Shown: positions 49,419 through 62,357 of the stretch, piece after piece
Layout: every line of letters starts with the position of its first letter
Numbering within the stretch: the first letter of the stretch is position 1
Assembly: GCA_963580455.1 (NCBI GenBank)
Contig: OY756968.1
Location: forward strand, 23,281,996 to 23,345,995
Length of the DNA stretch: 64,000 nucleotides
Origin: Euonymus europaeus
Taxonomy: Eukaryota; Streptophyta; Magnoliopsida; Celastrales; Celastraceae
Reading direction: 5' to 3'
Notes under the pieces: generated by a model
Seen by the model: only the letters and a program-made list of their open reading frames with translations
What the model was told of the DNA's origin: nothing
Database searches by the model: none
Position numbers and translations under genes: made by a program

Positions 49419-52400
49419 ATGCAACGCCGATCTCCCGAGTCTCAGTTCAGACTCAATCAGCGGGTCCACTCATCCACAGATTCCCGCCGGGTCGGCATTG
49501 TGAAGTACGTGGGGCCCGTAGACGGCTATTCGGGTACTTGGGTCGGGGTCGATTGGGACTACGGCGAGGGCAAGCATGATGGGTCAATTAACGGGGTCCG
49601 ATACTTCCAGACAAGATCCGAACGATCTGGTTCCTTCGTACGAACCCAGAATCTGAGTTTGGGCATTTCTCTGCTTCAAGCACTCGAGCTCAGATACAAA
49701 GCAGAATCCACTCAAGAAGAAGAGGGTATCTTGAGTTTTGATTGGAAATTTTGGGTTTGAGTTTATTCGAGAAGTTTAGAACATGCTCAGATTTTGTTTG
49801 AAGTTCTCTGATTTCTTGTGTATCAATTATTGGTGTAATAAAAAATTATGTTAAGGAATAGGCAACGAGGAAGAGAACCAACAGAAATCATGGCATTGTT
49901 TCCCTTTGTTGCAGATGAAATGTATGTGCTTTCAGCCAGCAATAAGCGTGTATCTATTCAGCTTGTTGGTAAAGAGAAAATTCAAGACCAGCTTAGTCGA
50001 TTGGAAGAGTTGACGTGTGTTTCATTATCCTATATGGGTGTTAGCACTCACGGAGATCCTTGTGACGTCAGTAGCATTGTGCCAAGTTAGTTTCCCTCTT
50101 CTTTCGCTCAATTCACTTTCCCTTCAATCATTAGGCAGTAGTTTGCTCGTTGTTTCATACTTTACTGAAAAGTGAGCCAGCATTTTGCTTATTCCAGGAA
50201 ACACGAATGCAACAATGTTAAATTTTCATTGGAAAAAATGGGAATAATAAGAAGAATTCTAGTTTTTTTTTCCTTCCTTTGTTTTGCTTGGGAAATGTTT
50301 TGACAGGGTGTTGTTTCTGTTAAGTCCCAAGGTAGCTTTGCTTTGCTTTATTTTCTTTTTCTGTTGGAATGATAAATGAAATTTTATTGAGAAAAGGGTC
50401 ATCATTTCATCATGGGTGCCCAGCCCTTTGACAAGATGGAATAAAATGAAGAATATATAGCACTAAGGAGCATATATCCGTTGATGTTGCTTTTTCCATC
50501 ACAGGGAATCCAAACAGTTGCATAGGAGACCAAATACACAGTACAATGGGTTGTGGTTTCCCTGTCAGACTCAGGGCCATATAGTTCATTCAATCATCAA
50601 ACATATTTGTAATTTATCTTGTTTGTTATCCGAATATACAATTGAAAAAGATTCAAGCTTTGACTATCAGGTAACAGGTAACTTGTATTGTTGATAAGTT
50701 GGTTCTTGGGTGTCTGAACTGCAATTTTATGTTTGCTTTTCCTCCAAATTATTGGTTAGCATAACCTTGACGTGGTGTTTTTCAGTTGTCATGAAGGTGA
50801 AATGGAAACACCTTAGTATGTTTGTTATCTGCAAATGTACAGTATGTTGGTCTTTTATTTTTCTTGCCACTACTCTTCATTCATTCCGTTTACTTAAACA
50901 TTTTATGCACCTTCTATTATATTAAAAGTTTAAAACTTCTTTTCATAAAGATTGGAATAAAAAATCACGTAGGCTGTTCCGCTGAACGTTTATTAGATAT
51001 GCCACGTGGAGCAGTTCTTCCGCTTTTTGTGGCTGTTTAAAGGCTGTGGTAAATACTTGAATACTGAGTTTGGTACATCATTTTTGTGACTACTTCACCC
51101 ACATGCAAGCTAAACAATGCACCTTGACTTCATATCTTATTTCCTGTGTATCAACAAGTTCGAAGGCCTGCCTAAACAGACTGTTATATCACCTGCTCTC
51201 CTCTTCTTCTTCTTTTTGCTTCTTACCCTCTTTAGACGCAATAGCCTAAAGTGAAGTGCTTTATCAAAGTATGTGTTGTTTGATGAGTAGCAGATTCTTA
51301 TTTTTACAGTCATGCCACTAAATTTTTTATTCCTTTTGTTGCAGATCTAAAGGAGCTTGACCTGACAGGAAATCTGCTCTCTGAGTGGAAGGTATGTTTT
51401 GCATGTTACCAAAGGTTGCATTCACTTGTGTGTAAGTGGATTACTGGTAGTTTTTCTTATTTTCTATAACTTTTAGGAGCCTGCCTTGTGTATTTTTTTC
51501 TAAAACTGAGCCAATTTTCAATGGATGCTTCATGCCAATTCTGCCCTGTTATTTATCGTTCTTTCTTGCAGGATGTGGGCACCATCTGTGAACAGTTACC
51601 AGCCCTTTCGGCGCTTAACTTATCTTCCAATTTAATGTCACGAAATATCAGCGGGCTTCCCCTGCTAAAAAGTATCCGCATTTTAGTTTTAAACAATACT
51701 GGCATTCATTGGGCACAGGTTCTCCACTATTCTATTTTATTACCGATTTCGTATTTCTGTTTCCTTTGCTGTACTTTCTCTTTTTCAGCAACAACACTAT
51801 GTCATCCCTGAAGTCTTTTTCTCTTTTTCAATTGGCAGGTTGAAATTCTTAGACATTTGTTGCCAGCTGTTGAGGAGCTGCATCTTATGGGAAATGGCAT
51901 TGTCACCATAGATGCGGTGCTTGTTTAAATCTCCTATTTTTGGTGTTTGGTAAAACTGGCGTTGTGATTAGACTTGGATGCTCTAAAGCTGTCTGCTGTG
52001 ACGCTGTCATCATAATTTTTGATAAAATAGAGCTTACCTGTTTGGGTCTTGTAGCAAAATAATAGACTGGTGATTAAGGACAGGCACAAATTAGTGATAT
52101 AACAAGGATTTTTTGTTTTAGTTGTATTATTTTTTGTTTCTTTTTGAAACACCAACCAAAAAAACAACCGAAGAGAACAAAACAAAATCCGACTAAAAGG
52201 CAAAATCGTTATTTATTTTTTGGGGAATTGGCACCACCTGAAAGTTTTGAGTTTTAAAGTAAATGGTCTTGATAGAGAGGGCAGAGTAGAAATAGCTCAA
52301 TACACTATGTGAAATCTTTGCTAGGAGGATAATCTTATGCTTCATTGGTTCTGTACTTTTCTATAAAATCTTAGTGCAGTGAATGATCAAAGAGCTGTGA

Positions 52401-55400
52401 GAGGGTTCGCCCATTCCCCATCATTCATTTGCAAAAAATGCACACACATAGATATGTGGACATCATGCAGATTTCACATATGAAATGGTCAATACTAGAT
52501 TCTTCTAAAAGTTTGCAGATAAAGTAGAATGCCACATCATAAAAAAGGTGATTATCTTTACAGACCTTAACAGCAAAGACATGTTCAATGAACGATGAAG
52601 AAATTAGTGGGATATATGCATGCAAACTCGATGCTCTTTAGGAATTATGTATTTATGAGTTTTATGCTTTTCACACTCATGTATTGCATTTTCTATTTTT
52701 TCTCTATTTCTCACCAGTTTAATTCATAACTTGTTGACTTTCGATGTTGTGCCTGCATTTTTATTTGCAGCTGAATTCCCAATCCACCACTCACGGATTT
52801 GATTCCTTGCGACTTTTGAATTTGGAAAATAATTGTATAGCTGAATGGGATGAAATCTTAAAGATTTCTCATCTAAGAAGGTTAGAAAGAGTGTACAACC
52901 TTCTATCAGGAATTCGCTCTGTAATTTTCAGTTTGGATTCCCAAGGTCTGTTAAGTAACTGGTACCATGTGATTCTTGCTTTCAGCTTGGAGCAGCTTCA
53001 TCTGAACAGGAATAATTTGAAACACATCTGTTACCCTGGTAATGAGGTGACATGTGAACTGCTTAGTGGGTCTGAATCCCATGAAAGTGATAAGGCATTT
53101 CATAGTTTGTGCTCCCTTCTTGTAGGTAGTTTTCTTTGAGCTCATATAATTCCTTCATTTTGGATTTGTTTATCTGTCCGTCGTCAATGTCTGATTTGTT
53201 GCTCTACTTCTTTTATTCTTCAGGAGGCAACGATATTGAGGACGTGGCCTCAATTGATACTTTAAATTCATTCCCTGAATTGGCGGTAAGAATTTATGAA
53301 GTCAATCCTCTATCAATTTTGCGTGATATTGAGCAACAAGCAGGTCCTTAGCCCAAAACCAGGAAAGAAAAGAAAAAGATCCACATGCATATAATGTCTT
53401 GTCACCATACAGAATGGAGCCCATTTTTAGAGGGCTGTATTCAGTTTGTCTATATTAAAATAAAAATAATGATGAAAATAAAAACTGTAGTTTTTCAATT
53501 TTCTTCTTTCAAACTGATGTGCAAACAGAGATTATTATTTTCTTCCTCCCACGCACTTATGCAGAGAAACAATTAAAAAGACCAAATGAAGACTTGAATT
53601 GAACTGTAAGTCGATCACTTATATACTGATTATTCTTTTTTCCCCCGCATTTAGGATATTAGGCTTTCTGAAAATCCAATTGCTGACCCTGGTAGAGGTG
53701 GTCTCCCTAGATTTGTTTTAGTTGCAAGATTGGCAAAAGTTGAAATGCTTAATGGGAGTGAGGTAAGCCCTAAAAGTTCCATGCAGGACGTATCTTTTTC
53801 TTTTTTTCTTGTTCTTTTTGTTTTTGATAAATACATCATGGGTCTTTGGGTCCTTACGAGGTGCTTGTGAATATGATCTAATCTTGTCTAATAAATCTTC
53901 AGGTAAGCGCTCGTGAAAGGAAGGAGTCTGAAATCCGGTATCTTTTTCTTCTAACTCCAGTTTATTCAACTTTTGAGGAAATAATACAATCCTTTTTGCT
54001 GCCAACCGTTCTTATCTGAATTCTCTTTTCTTTCACTATTATATTTTCTTTTGGTAAAAATTCTCTGTCAAAATGTTGTCGATGTTAGACACCCTGTTCA
54101 AAATTTTCTATAATGTTCAAGCATGATTCTGATTTATATCTAAGATTATGGAGCCTGTAATTTTCAAGTTAAAATGCAGAGGCATGTATTGCCATTTCAT
54201 TCTAAGCTGGTGACCATCATAAAGTTTTCTCACCACACCCCCAAACCGAACAAAAGCTTCACCAGGCTATATAGACCCATGGTTGTTGCTGGGAACAGAA
54301 AAAATGTATCAAAAGCATTTAATCCATTTTATTCCTGTTTTGGCCATCGAGGATAAACACTGGTGTACTCAGAAGATCTAGCTGTTACTCGTTATTGAGC
54401 AGAGAAAGAAAGCACTTCTTTTTCTTTAGATGTTTCTTTTACCAACCTACATCTTAGTTATTACCCTGGTCCCCGACATAAGTGTGAGAAGACTATTTTG
54501 AACATTAGTGATGGTTAACCTCCAACACTCGTTTTTTCTGGGTATCTAAGCTGTTTCTTTGTGATTTATCATTTGCAAGATTTGTGGTTGAAAATGATGG
54601 CATAACTTTCTAAGAGTCTGTGAAGGTGGTTTTTATATATTATATTATATTTGACTCAAAACATTTCTTGCAGTTATGTCCGTCTAGTAATGTCAAGGTC
54701 TCATGACAATCCACAAGAGATGAAAAAGCTCCACCCGAGGTAACTTAATATGGGGGTGATCCTGTTTGTTTAGTCATTGCCTATCCAAAAAACTTTCACC
54801 GTGTCATTGCTAAGTCAAATCTTACAAAGTAGTTATTGCCACTTGTAGGTTGTTTAGAATTTATGAGGTATGGACTTATGGTATCAAAGCGTATTTTCTG
54901 ATAAATAGAGGAAAGTGGTAGAATCTATATGGAAAATGTAGCATCTATATTTACTGAAAAATTCTAAAATGGTAGAATCTATATCAATTTTTTTTAATCA
55001 AATTTATGAATTCTTGGCTAAATAAATTTTCAGAACATACAGAATTTAGCCTTGGAGATCATAGCCCTGGTTGAATTCTCTTGCCCTCGTTTTTAGTTCT
55101 TAGTGTTCAACCCAGCCTTTCGTAGAACCACCACCGAACTTTTCATATCTTACTTGTTCTTAAATCAAAATGCTCTTCCGGATTATGATGGACATGAACT
55201 TAATTACAGGTTTACCGAGCTGAAGAGTTTTCATGGCATTGAGGATGAAAGACCATCAATTGGAATGGCTGGCCCACAGAAAATGGCTTCAGGACTCCTG
55301 TGTATGAACAAAACTTTTCAGATACTGCTTCTATGGACTTGCTATGATAATGTTCCAACATTATGCTTGAATGTGCAGCTATTACTCTGAAATGTGTGGG

Positions 55401-56024
55401 TCCATCCATTGGCGAGAAACCCCCGTTAACAAAGAAATTGCCAGCCACTACCACGGTCAACTCCCAACCTCTTTTCTATTGTATATCTCTGGTGGGTTGT
55501 ATTTCGAAGTTTCTTTCTAACTGCGCGGTCATGAATTCATTATAGGTTGGCAAACTAAAAATTCTTTGTGAAAGCTTTTTCAAGCTGAAGTCTATCAAGC
55601 CAAAATTATTTCTGCAGGAAGAGGTCCGTCTTTCTTCTGACTTGTTAGTTTAATGACTATTGATGATTATAAAAAGCCATGGCATTGGAGCGTCTCGAAA
55701 AGAACAACATTTGATGTTGATTTCACTTCAGGAGAAACAAATGAAAAAGGAAACCCCAACTCCGAAATAACCCTGCCTTTAAACTTTGCCCTGCTGAACC
55801 CTCAGTCAACTCATTTTCGGCCCAAGCGGGGTGGGTTGACAGGTTTATCGGGGAAACCCTGCCCTAGCCATCCCTAATTATCTTAGCCTACTATGTTGAC
55901 TTTGGGAAAAATCTGATTGACACAGGGCTCACCTCTGCCAATGTTGCTTGATGATGGAATGGCAACTCTTATGGACCTTGGGATTGGCAATGAGTCGACC
56001 ATTCTTGTAGACGAAGAGTGCTGA
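49419..56024 (+). CDS. TFCE: Tubulin-folding cofactor E
   Basis: A chaperone that binds alpha-tubulin and works with cofactors C and D in making alpha/beta-tubulin dimers. Fifteen exons: 49419-49725, 49915-50085, 51345-51391, 51572-51718, 51839-51916, 52771-52880, 52986-53125, 53224-53285, 53655-53762, 53903-53937, 54674-54739, 55210-55301, 55379-55455, 55546-55623, 55926-56024, giving 538 aa with consistent phases. An N-terminal CAP-Gly domain (GIVKYVGPVDGYSGTWVGVD, GKHDGSINGVRYF) recognises the tubulin tail. Leucine-rich repeats follow (LKELDLTGNLLSEW, LSALNLSSNLMS, LRLLNLENNCIAEWDEI). The C-terminal ubiquitin-like domain ends ILVDEEC. The donor after exon 5 (GCG/GTGCTT) is weak; without splicing there, a stop follows after three more codons. 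Arabidopsis loss of this gene (PFIFFERLING) is embryo-lethal. Confidence 0.93.
55790..55878. repeat. Partial GC-rich hAT-MITE-like end in TFCE intron 14
   Basis: GCCCAAGCGGGGTGGG, then GGGGAAACCCTGCCCTAG and CCATCCCTAA, resembles the GC-rich subterminal block and TIR of the 18309-18944 family. The other end was not found in the intron. Confidence 0.3.
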
Positions 56025-57002
56025 AAAAGGAATATAAACAAGATTCATTAATATGTCTTGCTGCGTGATTTTCAAGTCTGGTAGGTATTGGTGCTTATTT
56101 TAGCTGAGCCACTTTTCCTCTTTCTTGGCTACATGCCTTGCCTTGTGATATATTTAACTAAACTTTGGCGGTGGAGTTTTGATGTTTTCTTAGAATGATT
56201 ATTGATGCTCCTTTTTTTATGTTTAAGTGAACATAATTATATAATTTGTAATTTATTTACTCATGGATCTTTTGTTTGTTGGATGGTCTACAGTTGCAGC
56301 ATTTTTTTTCTTGTTTATACTATTTTGTAGAAATCCATTTATTTGAGGAAGTCGATTTGCAGTCTCATTTAGAAGTGTCTGAAGAATGAGTCAATGGAAC
56401 CACAAAGCAATAGAGTTTCAGGATTCCAGCTCCTAAACTATCATCAATAAATAGTATCCATTTGCCATCATGAATTTTCATAGGAAATCAGCAAAAAAGG
56501 GAAAGACAGACACCATCTGGATCTGAACAAGAAAATAGCAGTAAAACATGATCTAAATTCCAATTCGTAAGACTTATTCAGAGAATGGAAATATATCTGC
56601 CTTCCATTTGGGCATATTAAAGGGCTTGTGACAAGTTTCTTGAAGTCAAGCCGAAGATACCACGAGTCTTGTCAATTGCGAATGATTCCTACAAAATCTC
56701 ACAGGGATCTCAATTACTGCAGTCCAGCAGTGCTCAAAATACTCTAGAAAACGCTTTGTTCTTTGTAGCTTTTCTTAGCGAGAATGCGTGACTTCCAACA
56801 GGTACATTCCTACTCAAGAAAGTCACTAGATATTATCCATGGCCATTGAAATACAGAAGACGAGAAGCTTACATCATTCAGAAGTAAAATGTCAATACAG
56901 AGATTCGTCGACTGTTGAAAAATAGACCTAATTAACCGTCAGATAACTAATAACATACACTAATCACTGGCAGAAACTCGCCTACAAGCTCAAACAAAAT
57001 TT
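56025..57002. other. Convergent intergenic region (TFCE / KH pseudogene)
   Basis: Non-coding; should contain the 3' UTRs of both converging transcription units. No repeat or gene recognised. Confidence 0.45.
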
Positions 57003-58371
57003 TCAATGAGGTGCAACATACATCTGTGTTGAGTCATACTGAGGATAACCAGACTGGAGACACAGTTTTTCCATAGCTAGCAGGCACACTAGTTGGAACA
57101 ACTGCAAAACCACCTGGTTGAGCAGCTGTTGGTTGAGCATAAGTTGGCTGCCCACTAGGTGGCGCACTATAGGTCGATCCAGCAGCACTACCATATGCTT
57201 GATCCTGTGTACCTTGAAAACCATAGCCTGCAGTGCTCGGGACTGGCTGCTCGGTGTGGCCTTGTTGTGCAGGTGGATACTTCCCATAAACCATCTGTCC
57301 ATACACAGCTGCCTACTGTATAGGCTGAGCACAACCAGAGACTGGTTGCCCCGCCTGAACCTGATAGCCAGGGCCAGATGCAGTAGGAACCAGATTATAC
57401 CCATCAGCTGCAGTTGCTGAGCCATATGAAGGATATGGTTGCTGCACAGGAGCAGTCGATGCATAGGGGTACTGATGTTGCTGTGGCTGTTGCATATTTG
57501 TACCATATGTTTGGGCAGATGGAACAGCACCATGATAAGGCATTTCTCCAGGTTGAGTAGGTCTCTGAGGGCCATATGATTGTGCAGGAGGCCCTTGTGA
57601 TGGCATTGCATATGATGTTGGCTTACTATACTGCTGTTCCACTACATAACCTGGTTGACTTCCAGTTTGTGGGTGGATTGGCTGAGAAATTCCATGTCCT
57701 CCATAAGAATGTTGTGTTGGAGCATACTTCGATTCCTCATATCTATGACCGTAGCTTTGTTGTGTATGTGCAGTCTGCGAATAAGGAGCTGGATGATCAT
57801 AATCCAAATCTCGAGCCTGTCCATAATTGTAACTAGCCTGGGATGGCGGTGGGCCAATGGCAGAGGCAGGGGAATGACCAAAGCCATGCATGGGATTAGA
57901 AACTTGACTGGGGACTGAATGATCAAATGAACGGGCTCCCTGTCCACCATAGTAGTCATAGCCACCACCCCGTGGAGGTTGCCCCTGCATGCCAGATGGA
58001 GCTCTTTGTTCCCAACCAGAAGCAAAATTATTTCTTGGTGTCATCTGCTGTGGGGGATAACTTCCATAAGATGGATGGGTATACTGTTGATTTTGAGATG
58101 GATAAGGTCCTCGTTGATGATAATCATGTGGCATTGAGTAGGCAGCATGTGAAGCCCTGGGTCCCTATTGATGAGGAACACTGGGTCCATGTGATCGATA
58201 GGTCTGCTGGTTAAAAGTGTTGGAGTAAGGTGCTGGTCTCATAGTTTATTCCAAGAAAATTACAGAAGACAAGGGTTAGTGAGTAGCCGCAACATCATTT
58301 ACATATAAAGAAAATGAAATAAATGACGTTGTATGAAACCAGTATGCTGCTGATTAATTCAAATAGAGTAG

Positions 58372-59125
58372 TGCTAAATAGCCCAAGTTTATGTAACCCA
58401 ACAATTAACCCAAGTCTACATGGCATGTTTTGTACCGATATAAGCTCGTATATCGAATTTTCTTACTGTAACCTAAATCATAAGTGTTAAACCCTAAGAG
58501 GAACGGATTCGCTAAACCCTAACGGGGTCGTGTATCGGATTTTTATGTTATAACCTAAACAATAAGTGTTATAAACTCCAAGGGGAACGAATTTGCTAAA
58601 CCCTAACGGGCTCGTGTAGCGGATTTCAATTTTGTAACCTAAAATACTCAGATTCACTAAATCTCGATGGATTTACTACAAAATCCTAAATGTCTCAAGT
58701 GCTAAACCTTAGGGTCCTAACTATTATACTCTAACGGGTTCAGATACTCAACATAATTTCAATAAAAATGCAAAAAAATAATGAATATATATTATATTAT
58801 CATAATATAATAAAATTTCAGCTTGAATAAAAACTTTACACATCATATATATGAATTACATTATTTTTAAAAATAATGTAATTGAAAAAACGCAGTAAAA
58901 ACTATAGACAATGAGTCTTATTAGAAAGATTTTTACACGCTGAGTTCGAATATGTAATTTTTTTTAAATCTAACATGTATTTTGAGAGATAAAACGTTTT
59001 AAAGTTTCGTTTATGGAAAAAATAAATAAAAGCTGATTTTTTTATAAAAAGTCCAACATGGCACACCAATATGGAGTGCCATGTAGAGTTGGGCTAATAA
59101 AAATTGGGTTCCATAACATTTTTTA
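58372..59125. mobile_element. Telobox-containing repeat, copy 3, with terminal inverted similarity
   Basis: The left part 58432-58860 is the sister of 38400-38832, with the same CTCGTATATCGAATTTT and CTAAACCCTAACGGG subunits. The left end has TATGTAACCCAACAATTAACC and CTACATGGCA. The reverse complement from about 59125 reads TTATGGAACCCAAT, TAGCCCAACTCTACATGGCA. This suggests a roughly 750-bp transposon with imperfect terminal repeats. It lies in the large intron of the KH pseudogene. No target duplication was established. Confidence 0.5.
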
Positions 59126-59337
59126 TTCAAGTAACCACAACCCCTTTTCCAAACGAAACATAGCAGACACTCCTAGACATCATCATTACCAAATAAGAGA
59201 ACTAGCATTGCAGCAAGCCACCCCTTATAAATAACAGTAAAATAGTAACATTTCAGAACACAGCAATACATAGTTCACAGAAGATAGTGTATAACTGTTC
59301 GCTACTACCACCATAAAAAATAAGAAGCACAATTCTA

Positions 59338-59664
59338 CTAGCATGTGGATCCCACTAGACCAATCATAGCACTGAGATGATACATAAATTTATCATAAAA
59401 GAGAGATGCAATATTCAAGAAGTAAGCAAATATGAGAGAAGATAAAGTGGTCATTAAAACAATGCAGCTAAAAATGACAACAGTGGCAATCCTCCATGGA
59501 CCGATCTCAACATCACAATCTGTTCCCCCCAAACCAAGGAGATAAAAAAGCAAGAAGTTAATCTTAAATTCTAAAGCACATCTCTCATTTCCATCAGCAT
59601 CAAACTTGAGAGTTGCCCATACTGGTCTTGCATGGCCCAAATGTTGCTTCAAAACTACTACCAC
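59338..59664 (-). other. Uncharacterised reading frame with hydrophobic segments
   Basis: A 108-codon frame without an ATG at its start: a soluble part (PVWATLKFDADGNERCALEFK), then two hydrophobic stretches (FLLFYLLGLGG and IATVVIFSCIVLMTTLSSLI) and SLFYDKFMYHLSAM before the stop. An AATAAA follows about 210 bp downstream at 59128. Amino-acid composition and the possible polyadenylation signal look gene-like, but I do not recognise the family. It may be the last exon of a nested gene, a retrocopy fragment, or chance. Confidence 0.3.
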
Positions 59665-60761
59665 GTTATTTATACAATGTGGTAGATAATTGCCTCATAC
59701 TGTCAGGAACACAGAAGTGCATTAAAAATTAAAAATTTCTTATATATTCAATAGCCAGTCAAGAATTCAAACGAAATTGAACAATATTGCCAATAAACAA
59801 TACCATTGCTGTTAGTTAACTCTAACACATGAACGGATTGTTATCCTCCTTCACCAGTCACTTCAAGATTTTTTAGTCAACATGAATCAGAAGTTCAAGC
59901 CATATTTATACAGAAAATGGATATCAAAAACTTCTTGCACCTCCAACTGGATCAAGGTCAAGGGCAGACCATATCAAAAGTTCAAAATTTCATGTTTGAA
60001 AAGATTCTATTTTGCTTTCCTTGGACTAGTTTCAAGGCACTAGAAAAAACACTTTCAACTCAAAAAGAAATCTTATACTGGCCTATCTAGTCCACAACTG
60101 ATGACCCTTTGACGCATTATAAAACAACAGCAAACCCAAGTCCAAGGTTTTTACAGCTACACACATCAGAAAACAACCAGAGGGAGGCAGGTGTTTCTCT
60201 GCCACATGTCAGTACATCCAAGGATCAAATGAAAAACAAAAAGGCTAAATTAATTATTCATGTAACTGGGGCAAAACCGCAAAGGATACCAAGTTGCTCC
60301 TATAACACGAATCATTTAGTCTCCAGCTCATCTCTATAGGGCCAAGATAATCAAGACAAACGTATACAGTAATAAAATCTAAGATGAAGGGAAACAATTT
60401 TTGGGAACTGAGAGCATTACTGGGATGCCAGCTTGCTAGTCTGCGAAACAACTGAATGCCAGCCCTAATTTACATGCACATTAGGATCTTGAAAAACTGC
60501 ATCTAGGAGAAGTGAAATGACTGGAAATGCAACAAGATGTCTCAATTTCTAAGGGAAACCGATAACAAGCTTTTGTAGCAATTCTCTTTTTTTTTTTAAT
60601 GTAAAACATAAAAGTGAAATATAATTTCAGTGCAGAAATGTTCCAAAGAGAATTCAACACAAAACCAAAACACCTTAATCTCATAAAATGTATTTGCCAA
60701 AATTGGAGGATCTACATAAGGAAAAAAAAACACTTCACTCTCATACTAAATGTAGGACGTT

Positions 60762-61127
60762 TCAGTCTTCTTCCTCAACGACCTTGGTGTCCAAACCCTT
60801 TAACCCCTCTGGAGGGATCTCAGCAACAGTAACCAGTGAGTAAAACTCCTCCTTGGCATCTTCTTCGTCATTTCTCTTTCTTGCAACACGAACTCGAACT
60901 CTTCTTGGTACACTCCTGATTCCACGGCTCCAAATATGCTTGTTTAGCTTGACATCTACTCTAACGTCAGTTGTCCCCATGGCCTTTTGAGCAAACTTTC
61001 TGATTTCCTTTATGGCTTTTGGAGCCTTCTTCTTGAAAGTACATCCGTGCAAGCGTTTATGGAGGTTGATGGTGTACTCGCGAGTAACAACCTCTTCCTT
61101 TCTTCCTTTGCCTCCCTTCTCCACCAT
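60762..61127 (-). CDS. RPL31: Ribosomal protein eL31 (RPL31), intronless copy
   Basis: A complete 121-codon frame with no intron. The sequence is typical plant eL31: [80 protein letters not shown] and an acidic C-terminus [10 protein letters not shown]. It is a component of the 60S subunit near the exit tunnel. Plant RPL31 genes as I know them have introns, so a single-exon copy inside an intron of another gene, on the same strand, suggests a retrocopy. An 11-A tract on the minus strand (T at 60587-60597) lies 165 bp after the stop. Target-site repeats are not convincing. No lesion is visible, so it may still be functional. Confidence 0.88.
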   Translation of the reverse strand: MVEKGGKGRKEEVVTREYTINLHKRLHGCTFKKKAPKAIKEIRKFAQKAMGTTDVRVDVKLNKHIWSRGIRSVPRRVRVRVARKRNDEEDAKEEFYSLVTVAEIPPEGLKGLDTKVVEEED

Positions 61128-62357
61128 TTTCGCAGCTCTTTACAGCTCCTTCCGCTCCGCCGGAAATCAAAATTCTAACCCTCTATGGCCTCTACGTAAA
61201 TCAGATAAACATATACCATATCTTTTAAAATCCTTCACTACTTCAAAAAAGCATGCATTAATATATAAAGATCACCATACATAATTTTTATATATATGAT
61301 GACTTCAGTAGTCATACTACTGCCCCCCCAAAACACATCTTATACAAGGAACATCGGGTGCTACAAAGCACGAAGCTTAATGCAACATTCTTAACTTTGA
61401 AGTCTCAAGTAGTCTTACCAACTATCAACATCTTGCAATTGCGAGATTTAATGCCTGATACCTCTCTTCTGTGGATAAGAGTAAAAAGTAGTTGTCTATT
61501 GCTACACCATGAAAACAATGCTGACCCGATGGGAAAGGCATAGGCCAAATCTGCATTTTTAAAGTCAAGCAATTCGAAATCGACACCTTCAACATAAATA
61601 AACCATGGCAACCGACATCTTGGAATGAATACATCATCTTGCTAAAACAATTCAAGTGACCTTGGCATGTATGATTCATTATACCACAAGATTTTTATAT
61701 GTCATCACTCACTCTCGTGGCAAAACTATAAAAATTTACGCCCCAAAAACATATGGAGCAAAATAACAGATTAACATCACAATTCTTTGCATTCTTGTAA
61801 TATAGTTTCTGGCAAATTACATAGTAAATACAATAAAAACAATCCTACATATTTTTAGCATGCACAATTTCATAAAAGCACATGATACAAGAGTAACAGG
61901 GTTAGAACAATAGAACCCCAGCAAGACTAACACAATAGAAAGATGTTAAGCACCTAAGCCACATAACAATAGTTAGAACATATTATACCTATGGAGCAGA
62001 ATACTCAAACTAAGACCACCTAAACCGATTTGTTCAAATATCTCATAAAATCTTCCTAGATATCTGACCAGGTGACAGAAGACAAAAAAAAATCATGAAA
62101 TCCTACACATGAATTAAAAGAAAGATGACATTAATTCGAGCATATTCATAGTAAGAGATTGCAAGATAAACTATTTAAGTATCATTAATTCGTACAACCT
62201 CCACTCCATTCATTGTCTACACATGGTTCATAGAGCAGCCAAACGAACAATCTTCCAGCAAAATAAACTATTTAAGTATCCAACAGCAGCAATTAAATTC
62301 AGTCACCAAAAAAAACACATTGCTCAATAAGTAGAAAGCATAAGTAAAAAAACAAAC
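61128..62357. other. Intron of the KH pseudogene upstream of RPL31
   Basis: Apart from the RPL31 leader (GC-rich TTTCCGGCGGAGCGG on the minus strand just before the ATG), the sequence is AT-rich and non-coding. Confidence 0.45.

Noticed and set aside
57118..58214. Plus-strand frames opposite the Q/G/Y/P-rich tail
   Set aside because: Low-complexity antisense of the KH pseudogene tail; repetitive codons give long frames in several phases.
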